A program made the translations under genes and the position numbers. Source: Chloroflexota bacterium (GTDB taxonomy: Bacteria; Chloroflexota; Anaerolineae; Anaerolineales; UBA11858). From it: a DNA stretch of 7,544 nt. Below, one piece after another: positions 1-5,600 of the stretch; the stretch's first letter is position 1; the number at the start of each line of letters is the position of its first letter. The stretch is from NCBI GenBank assembly GCA_003513015.1, contig DOTA01000139.1, forward strand, positions 1-7,544, written 5' to 3'. The notes under the pieces were generated by a model. It saw only the letters and a list, made by a program, of their open reading frames with translations, was not told the DNA's origin and did no database searches.

Positions 1-237
1 GTTTACCCGATCCCGGATGGGCAGGGCAGTAATTTGATCGAGGCTGCGGTGGTGGCAAAGTCGGGCATGGAGGTATCGACCGCGGGGTTGATGGAGCATA
101 TTGGCAAGCAGTTACCCTCGTATGCTGTGCCGGTAAACATTGATGTGTTGGAGGCTTTTCCGAGAACATCTACGGGCAAGATCAACCGGCGAGAGTTGCA
201 AGCGCAAGCCGAAGCTCGATCGCAGACGGGGAAGTAG
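1..237 (+). CDS. AMP-forming acyl/aminoacyl ligase, C-terminal fragment (ANL superfamily)
   Basis: This is the last 78 residues of a gene whose 5' part lies outside the window; the frame is open from base 1 to the TAG at 235-237. The visible part is the small C-terminal lid domain of adenylate-forming enzymes. It ends with the A10-type motif PRTSTGKINRREL, whose lysine (codon 178-180) is the residue that in this family assists adenylation of the carboxylate. Such enzymes activate a carboxylic or amino acid as acyl-AMP and pass it to a phosphopantetheine thiol of CoA or a carrier protein. The carrier-protein gene begins 66 nt downstream, so loading of that carrier is the likely job. The substrate-binding domain is not in the window, so the substrate cannot be predicted. 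The C-terminus after the motif is short and charged, with no fused carrier domain, so the carrier is a separate protein. Confidence 0.85.
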   Translation, partial: VYPIPDGQGSNLIEAAVVAKSGMEVSTAGLMEHIGKQLPSYAVPVNIDVLEAFPRTSTGKINRRELQAQAEARSQTGK

Positions 238-256
238 CAGCAAAGGGATTGTAAAA

Positions 257-276
257 GCGTTGTAAACATACAACGC
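257..276 (+). promoter_or_regulatory. Hairpin between ligase and carrier-protein genes
   Basis: GCGTTGTA (257-264) pairs perfectly with TACAACGC (269-276) across a 4-nt loop AACA. A T-rich stretch (TATTTT, about 285-290) follows only after eight or more bases, so it is not a textbook intrinsic terminator. It may attenuate or process the transcript between ligase and carrier, and so set carrier protein levels apart from ligase levels. The function is inferred; only the inverted repeat is seen. Confidence 0.4.
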
Positions 277-303
277 ATCTAAACATATTTTCTGGAGGAT
301 AAA

Positions 304-543
304 ATGGATACACAAACAATTTTGACCGACTATGTGAAAGAAGAATTGCTCAAAGGGCGCAAGATGGAAATTAAGCCCGAAGACGATTTGCTCAGCGCCG
401 GTATTTTAGATTCGTTGGGCATCTTACAGATGGTAGCCTTTATCGAAGATCGCTTCGGCTATCAGGTACCCGACGAAGATGTGGTTTTCGAAAACTTCGT
501 CAGCATCGAAGCGCTTACAAATTATCTCAAGGCCAACCAATAA
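304..543 (+). CDS. Stand-alone acyl/peptidyl carrier protein
   Basis: A 79-residue acidic protein with the carrier-protein signature LLSAGILDSLG. Ser37 (codon 412-414) of the DSLG motif is the expected attachment site for 4'-phosphopantetheine. The following helix (residues 38-52, ILQMVAFIEDRFG) and the segment VPDEDV near residue 56 match the usual helix II/III layout of the fold, and the length is typical of free carrier proteins. The start is fixed by a strong Shine-Dalgarno sequence GGAGG (294-298) five bases before the ATG. It sits directly after an AMP-forming ligase and before a membrane acyltransferase. The same three types of protein (ligase, small carrier, membrane acyltransferase) make up the DltA/DltC/DltB D-alanylation pathway, and the length and DSLG context are similar to DltC. 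A carrier for an aryl, amino-acid or fatty acyl group cannot be told apart from sequence alone. Confidence 0.92.
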   Translation: MDTQTILTDYVKEELLKGRKMEIKPEDDLLSAGILDSLGILQMVAFIEDRFGYQVPDEDVVFENFVSIEALTNYLKANQ

Positions 544-558
544 ACAGGCCGAAAATTC

Positions 559-601
559 GTTAAGACTTCCGAACTTTGGTTCAATCTTCGGAAGTCTTAA
601 C
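559..601 (+). terminator. 15-bp perfect hairpin upstream of first acyltransferase
   Basis: GTTAAGACTTCCGAA (559-573) is the exact reverse complement of 587-601, with a 13-nt loop. It begins 16 nt after the carrier-protein stop codon and ends 18 nt before the acyltransferase ATG. No U tract follows on the + strand. It may be a U-tract-free terminator or a transcript-stabilising/processing hairpin after the carrier gene. A similar structure stands in front of the second acyltransferase gene. Confidence 0.5.
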
Positions 602-619
602 CCAAATACAGACCAACAG
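602..619 (+). promoter_or_regulatory. Short leader without Shine-Dalgarno, ACCAAC motif before ATG
   Basis: The 18 bases between the hairpin and the acyltransferase ATG contain no purine-rich ribosome-binding site. ACCAAC (612-617) lies two bases before the ATG. The same hexamer at the same distance precedes the second acyltransferase (4453-4458). This could be an unconventional initiation region shared by descent, or chance. I see no convincing -35/-10 promoter here. Confidence 0.25.
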
Positions 620-1732
620 ATGTTTAAACGACTTTTACTCCTAAACGGGATTTCGGTTATTTGCGTAATTCTGTTTCACGCGGCCGGATGGGGTTTCGTA
701 GCCATGTTTTCGTGGGCACACCAATACATGCCTGCGGCTGCAACCGATTTCGATCAGTTGGGCAGCATCGCTTATTATGTGCTCCAAACGATAGAACAAC
801 TGGTGGTTTTTGCGGTTCCAAGTTTTTTGTTTGTTTCCGGGTTTTTTGTGGCCTTCGCTACGGGGCGCACGCACTCGAATATGGCCTGGGCAACCATTTG
901 GGCCAGGATCAAAAAGATGGCTATCCCATATCTCATTTGGTCTGGGGCGCTCATCTTTGGTTTGCTCCTTCAGGGGACCATCTATAGTCCGGATAAATAT
1001 CTGAAGATGCTATTAACCGGGCAAGCGAATCCGGCGTATTACTATGTGCCCCTATTAATTCAATACTATTTGCTATCACCACTCATCATCCCCTTGGCAA
1101 AGAAACATTGGCTGCCCTTGTTAATCGTCACTGGGATCATCCAAATTGCGGTGCAATTAACTTATTACCCGGCAATTTTAGGATTTGATCAACCGATGGT
1201 GCAAACGCTGTCAACCTTGATCCCTAAATGGTTGTTCCTATCCAGATTATTCTGGTTTACCCTAGGTGTTGTGGTTGGTTTTCATCTGACCGAACTCAAA
1301 TTATGGTTGGAGCGCGTTAAATGGGTTTGGCTCACTCTTGCAGTGGTTTTACTGCCCCTTGGCGTGCTCGAATGGGAGTTTTACCTGCACATCTCAGGGC
1401 AACAATGGATGGACCCCCGCGAAACTTTGCTAGACTCAGTTTATACCCTGGCCGTTATCTTGAGTTTTTTGGCTTTCGATCAAATAGCATCCATCCCATT
1501 TTCAAAACAAATCGCCGATCTTGGGAGCAAATCGTATGGGATTTATTTAATCCATTCTCCGGTGATGACCTTTGCCGCCCGCGGCATTTATCACTTCGCT
1601 CCCGCAATTCTGGGTTACCAGATTATTTTCCAACCCATTATGATCATCCTCGGGTTGGGTGTTCCGGTTATCTTCATGGAGATTGTGAACCGATCTCCAG
1701 CACGCAGATTTTATCAATACTTGTTCGGATAA
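620..1732 (+). CDS. Membrane acyltransferase, Acyl_transf_3 family (copy A)
   Basis: A 370-residue, very hydrophobic protein with about ten predicted membrane segments spread along its length, typical of the Acyl_transf_3 (PF01757) family that O-acylates sugars and other surface molecules from the membrane. His20 in the first membrane segment (VILFHAAGWGF) fits the conserved catalytic histidine. RIKKMAIPYLIW (residues 96-107) and SKSYGIYLIH (303-312) are further family landmarks. The frame stays open up to 479, inside the carrier gene, but ATG 620 is chosen because it aligns residue for residue with copy B at 4461; the longer version would read through a hairpin and adds unrelated residues. 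There is no good ribosome-binding site. Copy B is roughly half identical (62 of the first 110 residues), with the strongest conservation in YYYVPL.IQ.YLLSP (140-154) and the C-terminal SPARRFY. The context suggests transfer of an acyl group made by the neighbouring ligase and carrier; donor and acceptor are unknown. Confidence 0.85.
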   Translation: MFKRLLLLNGISVICVILFHAAGWGFVAMFSWAHQYMPAAATDFDQLGSIAYYVLQTIEQLVVFAVPSFLFVSGFFVAFATGRTHSNMAWATIWARIKKMAIPYLIWSGALIFGLLLQGTIYSPDKYLKMLLTGQANPAYYYVPLLIQYYLLSPLIIPLAKKHWLPLLIVTGIIQIAVQLTYYPAILGFDQPMVQTLSTLIPKWLFLSRLFWFTLGVVVGFHLTELKLWLERVKWVWLTLAVVLLPLGVLEWEFYLHISGQQWMDPRETLLDSVYTLAVILSFLAFDQIASIPFSKQIADLGSKSYGIYLIHSPVMTFAARGIYHFAPAILGYQIIFQPIMIILGLGVPVIFMEIVNRSPARRFYQYLFG

Positions 1733-1779
1733 ATCATCTATATATTTCTTCTACTTATCAGTAAATCAGGAGACTCAAA

Positions 1780-3042
1780 ATGAGTGACGTAATTATCATT
1801 GGTGGTGGTCCAGCCGGGGCCGCAATGGGTAGTTATCTTTCGATGGCCGGAATCAGCAATACAATTTTTGAAGGCAGCCATTTCCCCCGGGAGCATGTAG
1901 GGGAATCCCTGGTAACTTCAACAACGCGCGTCCTGGGTGATATTAATTTTCTCGAAACCATGGAACGTGAGGGTTTTACGCACAAATATGGCGCGTCCTG
2001 GCACCCACCCACGGGCAATGAATTTTCAGTCGTGTTTAAAGAATTTCCCCAAGAAGGCATCCACCAGGATTACACCTATCATGTGGAGCGCAGCAAGTTT
2101 GATCACTTGCTGTTGCAGCACGCCGAAAAACTCGGCTCGAAGGTCTACCAAGGTGTGCCGGTTAAACAAGTTTTATTCGAGGGTGAACAAGCCGTGGGCG
2201 TGCGCGTCAACCTGGATGGTCAGGATACCGATTTCCCTTGCAAAGTGGTGGTCGATGCCAGCGGGCGCGGAACTCTTTTAGGGCGACAGTTAAATCTCAA
2301 AAAGAAAGATCCCATCTTTGACCAGTATGCCATCCATGCCTGGTTCGAGGGCGTAGACCGGGGTACCGGCCCCTCCCATGAATACATCCACATTTACTTT
2401 TTGCCGGTGGAACGCGGCTGGGTCTGGCAAATCCCGATCAACGATCGAGTTACCTCAATTGGTGTAGTGATCGAGAAAGAAGTTTTCAAACAATCGAAAG
2501 CTGATCTATCAGAGTTTTTTAATAAACATACGATGATGAACCCCGATCTGGCGCGGGCCATTAAAAATGCGCGGCGCATCAACGAATTCAAGCGCGAAGG
2601 CGATTACAGCTACAGCATGGATAAATTCGTGGGCGATGGATATGTGATCATTGGCGATGCCGCTCGCTTTGTCGACCCAATATTCTCATCGGGAATTAGT
2701 ATTGCGCTATACAGCGCTAAGTTCGCCTCCGAACATATCATTAAAGCTCTCGAGACCGGGGATTTCAGCGCCGTAGCATTCGAGCCTTATGAAACACGGC
2801 TGCGCGGCGGCGTGCAGGTTTGGTACGAATTTATCCGCCTATACTACAAGCTGCTACCGCTGTTTACGCACTTCATCCAATCGAAAACACATCGCGAGCA
2901 AGTGCATCGCCTACTGCAAGGCGAGGTCTTCGACCGCGAAGAGGTTCCCGTTCTTCAAGCTATGCGCGACTATATTCAGAAGGTTGAAGAGACCGATTCA
3001 CATATTTTCAAACAGCATCTTTCTTCAATTCCGCTGGACTAA
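1780..3042 (+). CDS. FAD-dependent halogenase-like protein (copy A)
   Basis: A 420-residue flavoprotein. Residues 4-31 form the N-terminal FAD-binding Rossmann fold (IIGGGPAGAAMGSYL), DASGRGT (159-165) and GDAA (292-295) are the later FAD contacts, and FPREHVGESL (35-44) is typical of the halogenase/geranylgeranyl-reductase branch. Three features point to a flavin-dependent halogenase: WVWQIP (214-219), matching the WxWxIP signature; FVDPIFSSG (297-305), matching FxxPxxSxG; and Lys69 in HKYGASW, placed like the lysine of the KxGAxF motif in phenol and pyrrole halogenases. Such enzymes use FADH2, O2 and halide to make HOCl or HOBr, which is guided to the substrate through a lysine. Start: AGGAG (1768-1772), seven bases before the ATG. 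No reductase to supply FADH2 is in the window. The nearby ligase and carrier suggest a carrier-tethered substrate, but a free one is possible. A non-halogenating oxidoreductase remains an alternative. Confidence 0.78.
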   Translation: MSDVIIIGGGPAGAAMGSYLSMAGISNTIFEGSHFPREHVGESLVTSTTRVLGDINFLETMEREGFTHKYGASWHPPTGNEFSVVFKEFPQEGIHQDYTYHVERSKFDHLLLQHAEKLGSKVYQGVPVKQVLFEGEQAVGVRVNLDGQDTDFPCKVVVDASGRGTLLGRQLNLKKKDPIFDQYAIHAWFEGVDRGTGPSHEYIHIYFLPVERGWVWQIPINDRVTSIGVVIEKEVFKQSKADLSEFFNKHTMMNPDLARAIKNARRINEFKREGDYSYSMDKFVGDGYVIIGDAARFVDPIFSSGISIALYSAKFASEHIIKALETGDFSAVAFEPYETRLRGGVQVWYEFIRLYYKLLPLFTHFIQSKTHREQVHRLLQGEVFDREEVPVLQAMRDYIQKVEETDSHIFKQHLSSIPLD

Positions 3043-3095
3043 AAAATTTAATCTGACAACATCAAAGTATTCATCGCCACACAAGGAGATACAAA

Positions 3096-4358
3096 ATGAG
3101 TGATGTAATCATCATTGGCGGAGGCCCCGCCGGTTCGGCATTAGGCAGCTATCTGTCAAGAGCCGGAATTAGCAATACAATTTTCGAGGGGAGCATTTTT
3201 CCTCGGGAGCATGTGGGTGAATCACTGGTAACTTCAACAACCCGCGTCTTCAAAGAAATTGGATTTCTAGAAACCATGGAAAGCGAGGGGTTTGTTCACA
3301 AATTTGGTGCCTCGTGGCACGCCCCTACTGGCAACGAGTTCTCAATTGAGTTTCGCGAATTCCCCCAAGAAGGCATTGGACAAGAATACACCTATCATGT
3401 GAATCGCAGTAAGTTTGACCAACTCCTGCTAAAACACGCCGAGAAATTGGGAACCAAGGTTTACGAAGGCGTACCTGTAAAGCAAGTTCTCTTCGAAGGT
3501 GAACAAGCTGTGGGGGTACGCGTCAACCTCGATAACCAGGATGTTGATTTCCATTGCAAAGTGGTGGTCGATGCCAGCGGGCGCGGCACAGTTTTGGGGC
3601 GGCAGTTGAATCTCAAAAAGAAAGACCCGATCTTCAACCAATACGCGGTTCACGCCTGGTTTGAGGATTTAGACCGCGGCGAGGGGCCATCCCGCGAATA
3701 TATTCACATCTACTTTTTGCCGGTGGAGCGCGGCTGGGTTTGGCATATTCCGATCACGGACAAGATTACCTCCGTAGGTGTGGTGGTCGAGAAAGAAGTC
3801 TTCATGCAATCCAAAGCAGGGCTGGAGGAGTATTTCGAGAAACATACTCAAATGAATCCCGATTTGGCAAAAGCCATGCGCAATGCCCGCCGTATCAATG
3901 AATTCAAACGTGAAGGCGATTACAGCTATAGTATGGAAAAATTTGTCGGCAGCGGCTATCTGATGGTTGGCGATGCCGCCCGTTTTGTTGATCCGATCTT
4001 CTCATCCGGGGTCAGTGTGGCCCTCTATAGCGCAAAATATGCCGCCCGAGAGATCGTTAAGGCTTTGGAAACTGGCGATTTGAGCGCTGAGGCTTTTCAG
4101 CCATATGAAGACACCTTGCGCGGTGGCGTGCAGGTTTGGTATGAGTTCATTCGTCTGTATTACAAGCTGCTGCCCCTCTTCACGCACTTCATCCAATCAA
4201 AACAACATCGCCTGGAAGTCTTACAACTCCTCCAGGGTGAAGTCTTCGACCGACAGGAAGTGCCTGTACTGCAAGCCATGCGAGACTACATCCAGAAGGT
4301 TGAAGAAACCGATTCGCACATATTTAAGCAGCATCTGACCTCGATTCCGCTCGACTAA
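3096..4358 (+). CDS. FAD-dependent halogenase-like protein (copy B)
   Basis: A second 420-residue protein that aligns with copy A without any gap; I count 71 differences, so about 83% identity. All diagnostic residues are kept: the GGGPAG FAD-binding loop, FPREHVGESL, Lys69 in HKFGASW, WVWHIP (214-219), GDAA and FVDPIFSSG (297-305). The start is set by AAGGAGAT (3083-3090), five bases before the ATG, and by exact alignment with copy A. The gap after copy A is only 53 nt with no hairpin, so the two are probably cotranscribed. Differences cluster at residues 52-56, 191-200, 241-252, 281-290, 313-320, 332-340 and 373-376; both copies look intact and under purifying constraint. Two retained copies suggest different positions or rounds of halogenation, different substrates, or a heteromer, all of which are inference. 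As for copy A, a related non-halogenating FAD oxidoreductase cannot be excluded. Confidence 0.78.
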   Translation: MSDVIIIGGGPAGSALGSYLSRAGISNTIFEGSIFPREHVGESLVTSTTRVFKEIGFLETMESEGFVHKFGASWHAPTGNEFSIEFREFPQEGIGQEYTYHVNRSKFDQLLLKHAEKLGTKVYEGVPVKQVLFEGEQAVGVRVNLDNQDVDFHCKVVVDASGRGTVLGRQLNLKKKDPIFNQYAVHAWFEDLDRGEGPSREYIHIYFLPVERGWVWHIPITDKITSVGVVVEKEVFMQSKAGLEEYFEKHTQMNPDLAKAMRNARRINEFKREGDYSYSMEKFVGSGYLMVGDAARFVDPIFSSGVSVALYSAKYAAREIVKALETGDLSAEAFQPYEDTLRGGVQVWYEFIRLYYKLLPLFTHFIQSKQHRLEVLQLLQGEVFDRQEVPVLQAMRDYIQKVEETDSHIFKQHLTSIPLD

Positions 4359-4371
4359 ATTCACCCATCAC

Positions 4372-4435
4372 AGGACAGGCAGTTCTGCGAAACACTCCCG
4401 ATACAGTTATGAAGGGAGCGGGAACTGCCTGTCCT
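4372..4435 (+). terminator. 14-bp perfect hairpin upstream of second acyltransferase
   Basis: AGGACAGGCAGTTC (4372-4385) pairs exactly with 4422-4435. Inside the 36-nt loop a second short stem is possible (CTCCC 4395-4399 with GGGAG 4414-4418). The structure starts 13 nt after the stop codon of halogenase copy B. There is no downstream U tract. Like the hairpin at 559-601, it sits just before an acyltransferase gene. It may act as a U-tract-free terminator for the halogenase pair or as a processing/stability element. Confidence 0.5.
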
Positions 4436-4460
4436 TAGTTACAAAGGCATTTACCAACGT
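4436..4460 (+). promoter_or_regulatory. Leader of second acyltransferase with ACCAAC before ATG
   Basis: The 25 bases between hairpin and ATG hold only a weak purine run (AAAGG, 4443-4447) that is 13 bases from the ATG, too far for an ordinary Shine-Dalgarno. ACCAAC (4453-4458) lies two bases before the ATG, exactly as before the first acyltransferase gene. Confidence 0.25.
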
Positions 4461-5570
4461 ATGGTGCGACGTTTACTACTTCTGAATGGATTAGCCGTCA
4501 TCGGCGCGGTGCTCTACCACGCCTCCGGCTGGGGATTCACGGCCATGTTTTGGTGGACAGATCGATATGCGGCCGTCACCGTTCCCGATTTCAGCCAAAT
4601 GGGGAGCATCCCCTATTACGGGTTGCGGCTTGTCGTTCAACTGATTATTTTTAGCATTCCGGCCTTCCTGTTTGTTTCAGGTTTTTTCACCGCTTTTGCC
4701 ACTGGGCGCGACCAATTAACGGTAAGTTGGAAAGTTATTGGCACCCGCATAAAAAATCTGGCAATTCCTTACCTGCTCTGGACAGGAGCAATCATTGTTA
4801 CAAATGTTTTGGCAGGACAACTCTATACGCCCGCCCGACTTTTTCAAGAAATCGTCTTCGGAAAGGCCGCCCCACCCTATTATTACGTTCCACTAATCAT
4901 CCAGTTATATCTACTCTCACCATTTTTAATCCGTTTCGCTCGAACCCATGTGCGCGCGCTTTTGATCATCGCAGCGATCCTTCAATTTTCAGTGCAAACC
5001 ATCAAATACGTAGAACTCCTTGGCGTTAATCTCCCCTCCTCGAATTTGCTGCAAATCTTCACCGCGAGCTGGTTTTTCCCGGGACATATTTTTTGGTATG
5101 TCTTCGGCATTACCGTAAAGTTTAACTTGCCATCCATGAAAAAATGGCTGGATAAATATAAATGGGTGTTTCTGGGATTATTAATCGTGTTAATCCCCAT
5201 CGGGATGTTTGAATGGGAAGTAATTCTTCACGCATCGGAGGTTGGATGGTTAGCTCACCAACGCACCTTGATAAATGAACTCTATTCACTCATGTTTTTG
5301 CTCTGTTTTCTGGCATTTGAGTGGTTCCCGATTCCGCCTTCAAAACGTATCAACGCGCTGGGGCCGAAATCTTTTGGGGTTTACCTGGCTCATTCTCCGG
5401 TACTCCAATATGCTTCCCGGGGAATGTACCATCTGACCCCCTGGATTTTGGGCGTGCAAATTTTGTTCCAACCGATTTTATTGATCCTGGGGATCGGCGT
5501 ACCCCTGCTCTTGATGAAAATCGTAGAACATTCGCCCGCACGCCGCTTTTACGCCTATATTTTTGGCTAA
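4461..5570 (+). CDS. Membrane acyltransferase, Acyl_transf_3 family (copy B)
   Basis: A 369-residue polytopic membrane protein, paralogous to the gene at 620-1732. The presumed catalytic His20 (AVLYHASGWGF), RIKNLAIPYLLW after residue 95, YYYVPLIIQ, and PKSFGVYLAH ending at residue 311 are all kept, as is the C-terminus SPARRFYAYIFG. The family transfers acyl groups to hydroxyls of sugars or lipids at the membrane. No earlier in-frame start is available, and this start matches copy A, so ATG 4461 is secure although it lacks a normal ribosome-binding site. It follows the halogenase pair after a hairpin and is followed after 30 nt by the epimerase gene. Divergence from copy A (roughly half of residues identical) is far greater than between the halogenases, which argues for different acceptors or donors rather than simple dosage. 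Confidence 0.85.
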   Translation: MVRRLLLLNGLAVIGAVLYHASGWGFTAMFWWTDRYAAVTVPDFSQMGSIPYYGLRLVVQLIIFSIPAFLFVSGFFTAFATGRDQLTVSWKVIGTRIKNLAIPYLLWTGAIIVTNVLAGQLYTPARLFQEIVFGKAAPPYYYVPLIIQLYLLSPFLIRFARTHVRALLIIAAILQFSVQTIKYVELLGVNLPSSNLLQIFTASWFFPGHIFWYVFGITVKFNLPSMKKWLDKYKWVFLGLLIVLIPIGMFEWEVILHASEVGWLAHQRTLINELYSLMFLLCFLAFEWFPIPPSKRINALGPKSFGVYLAHSPVLQYASRGMYHLTPWILGVQILFQPILLILGIGVPLLLMKIVEHSPARRFYAYIFG

Positions 5571-5582
5571 AAAACAGAAAAG

Positions 5583-5594
5583 ACCTTCGGAGGT
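5583..5594 (+). promoter_or_regulatory. Ribosome-binding site of epimerase gene within a small hairpin
   Basis: The strong Shine-Dalgarno GGAGGT (5589-5594) stands six bases before the epimerase ATG. Its 3' part can pair with ACCT at 5583-5586 (ACCT, loop TCGG, AGGT), which would partly hide the site. Four base pairs are weak, so a regulatory effect is only possible; the ribosome-binding site itself is clear. Confidence 0.4.
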
Positions 5595-5600
5595 AAAACC

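Larger units (their letters stand above)
1780..4358 (+). repeat. Tandem duplication of the halogenase-like gene (offset 1316 nt)
   Basis: The segments 1780-3042 and 3096-4358 are direct repeats at gene level, gapless over 1263 bases. Sampled DNA identity is below protein identity (18 mismatches in the first 81 bases, many synonymous), so the duplication is old enough for silent sites to have drifted. One 33-base block (2238-2270 and 3554-3586) is fully identical. The flanking intergenic bases are not alike beyond the ribosome-binding site. Confidence 0.9.

Noticed and set aside
559..601. Classical rho-independent terminator
   Set aside because: The stem is long and perfect but no U tract follows it, so the classical label is not justified; it is listed as a probable terminator-like hairpin.
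479..619. Longer N-terminus for the first acyltransferase, starting inside the carrier gene
   Set aside because: The added 47 residues read through the carrier gene end and a hairpin, do not look like a membrane protein start, and have no counterpart in the second acyltransferase.
620..1732. DltB-like MBOAT acyltransferase
   Set aside because: The pathway logic resembles Dlt, but the His20 motif in the first membrane segment and the SYGIYLIH landmark near the C-terminus fit Acyl_transf_3, not MBOAT.
3043..3095. Promoter or hairpin between the two halogenase genes
   Set aside because: The 53 bases are AT-rich, but I see no convincing promoter pair or inverted repeat, only the ribosome-binding site of copy B.
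1780..4358. Geranylgeranyl reductase or aromatic monooxygenase as main call for the two flavoproteins
   Set aside because: The FAD fold is shared, but WxWxIP together with FxxPxxSxG and the lysine in KxGASW favours a halogenase. It is kept as an alternative only.
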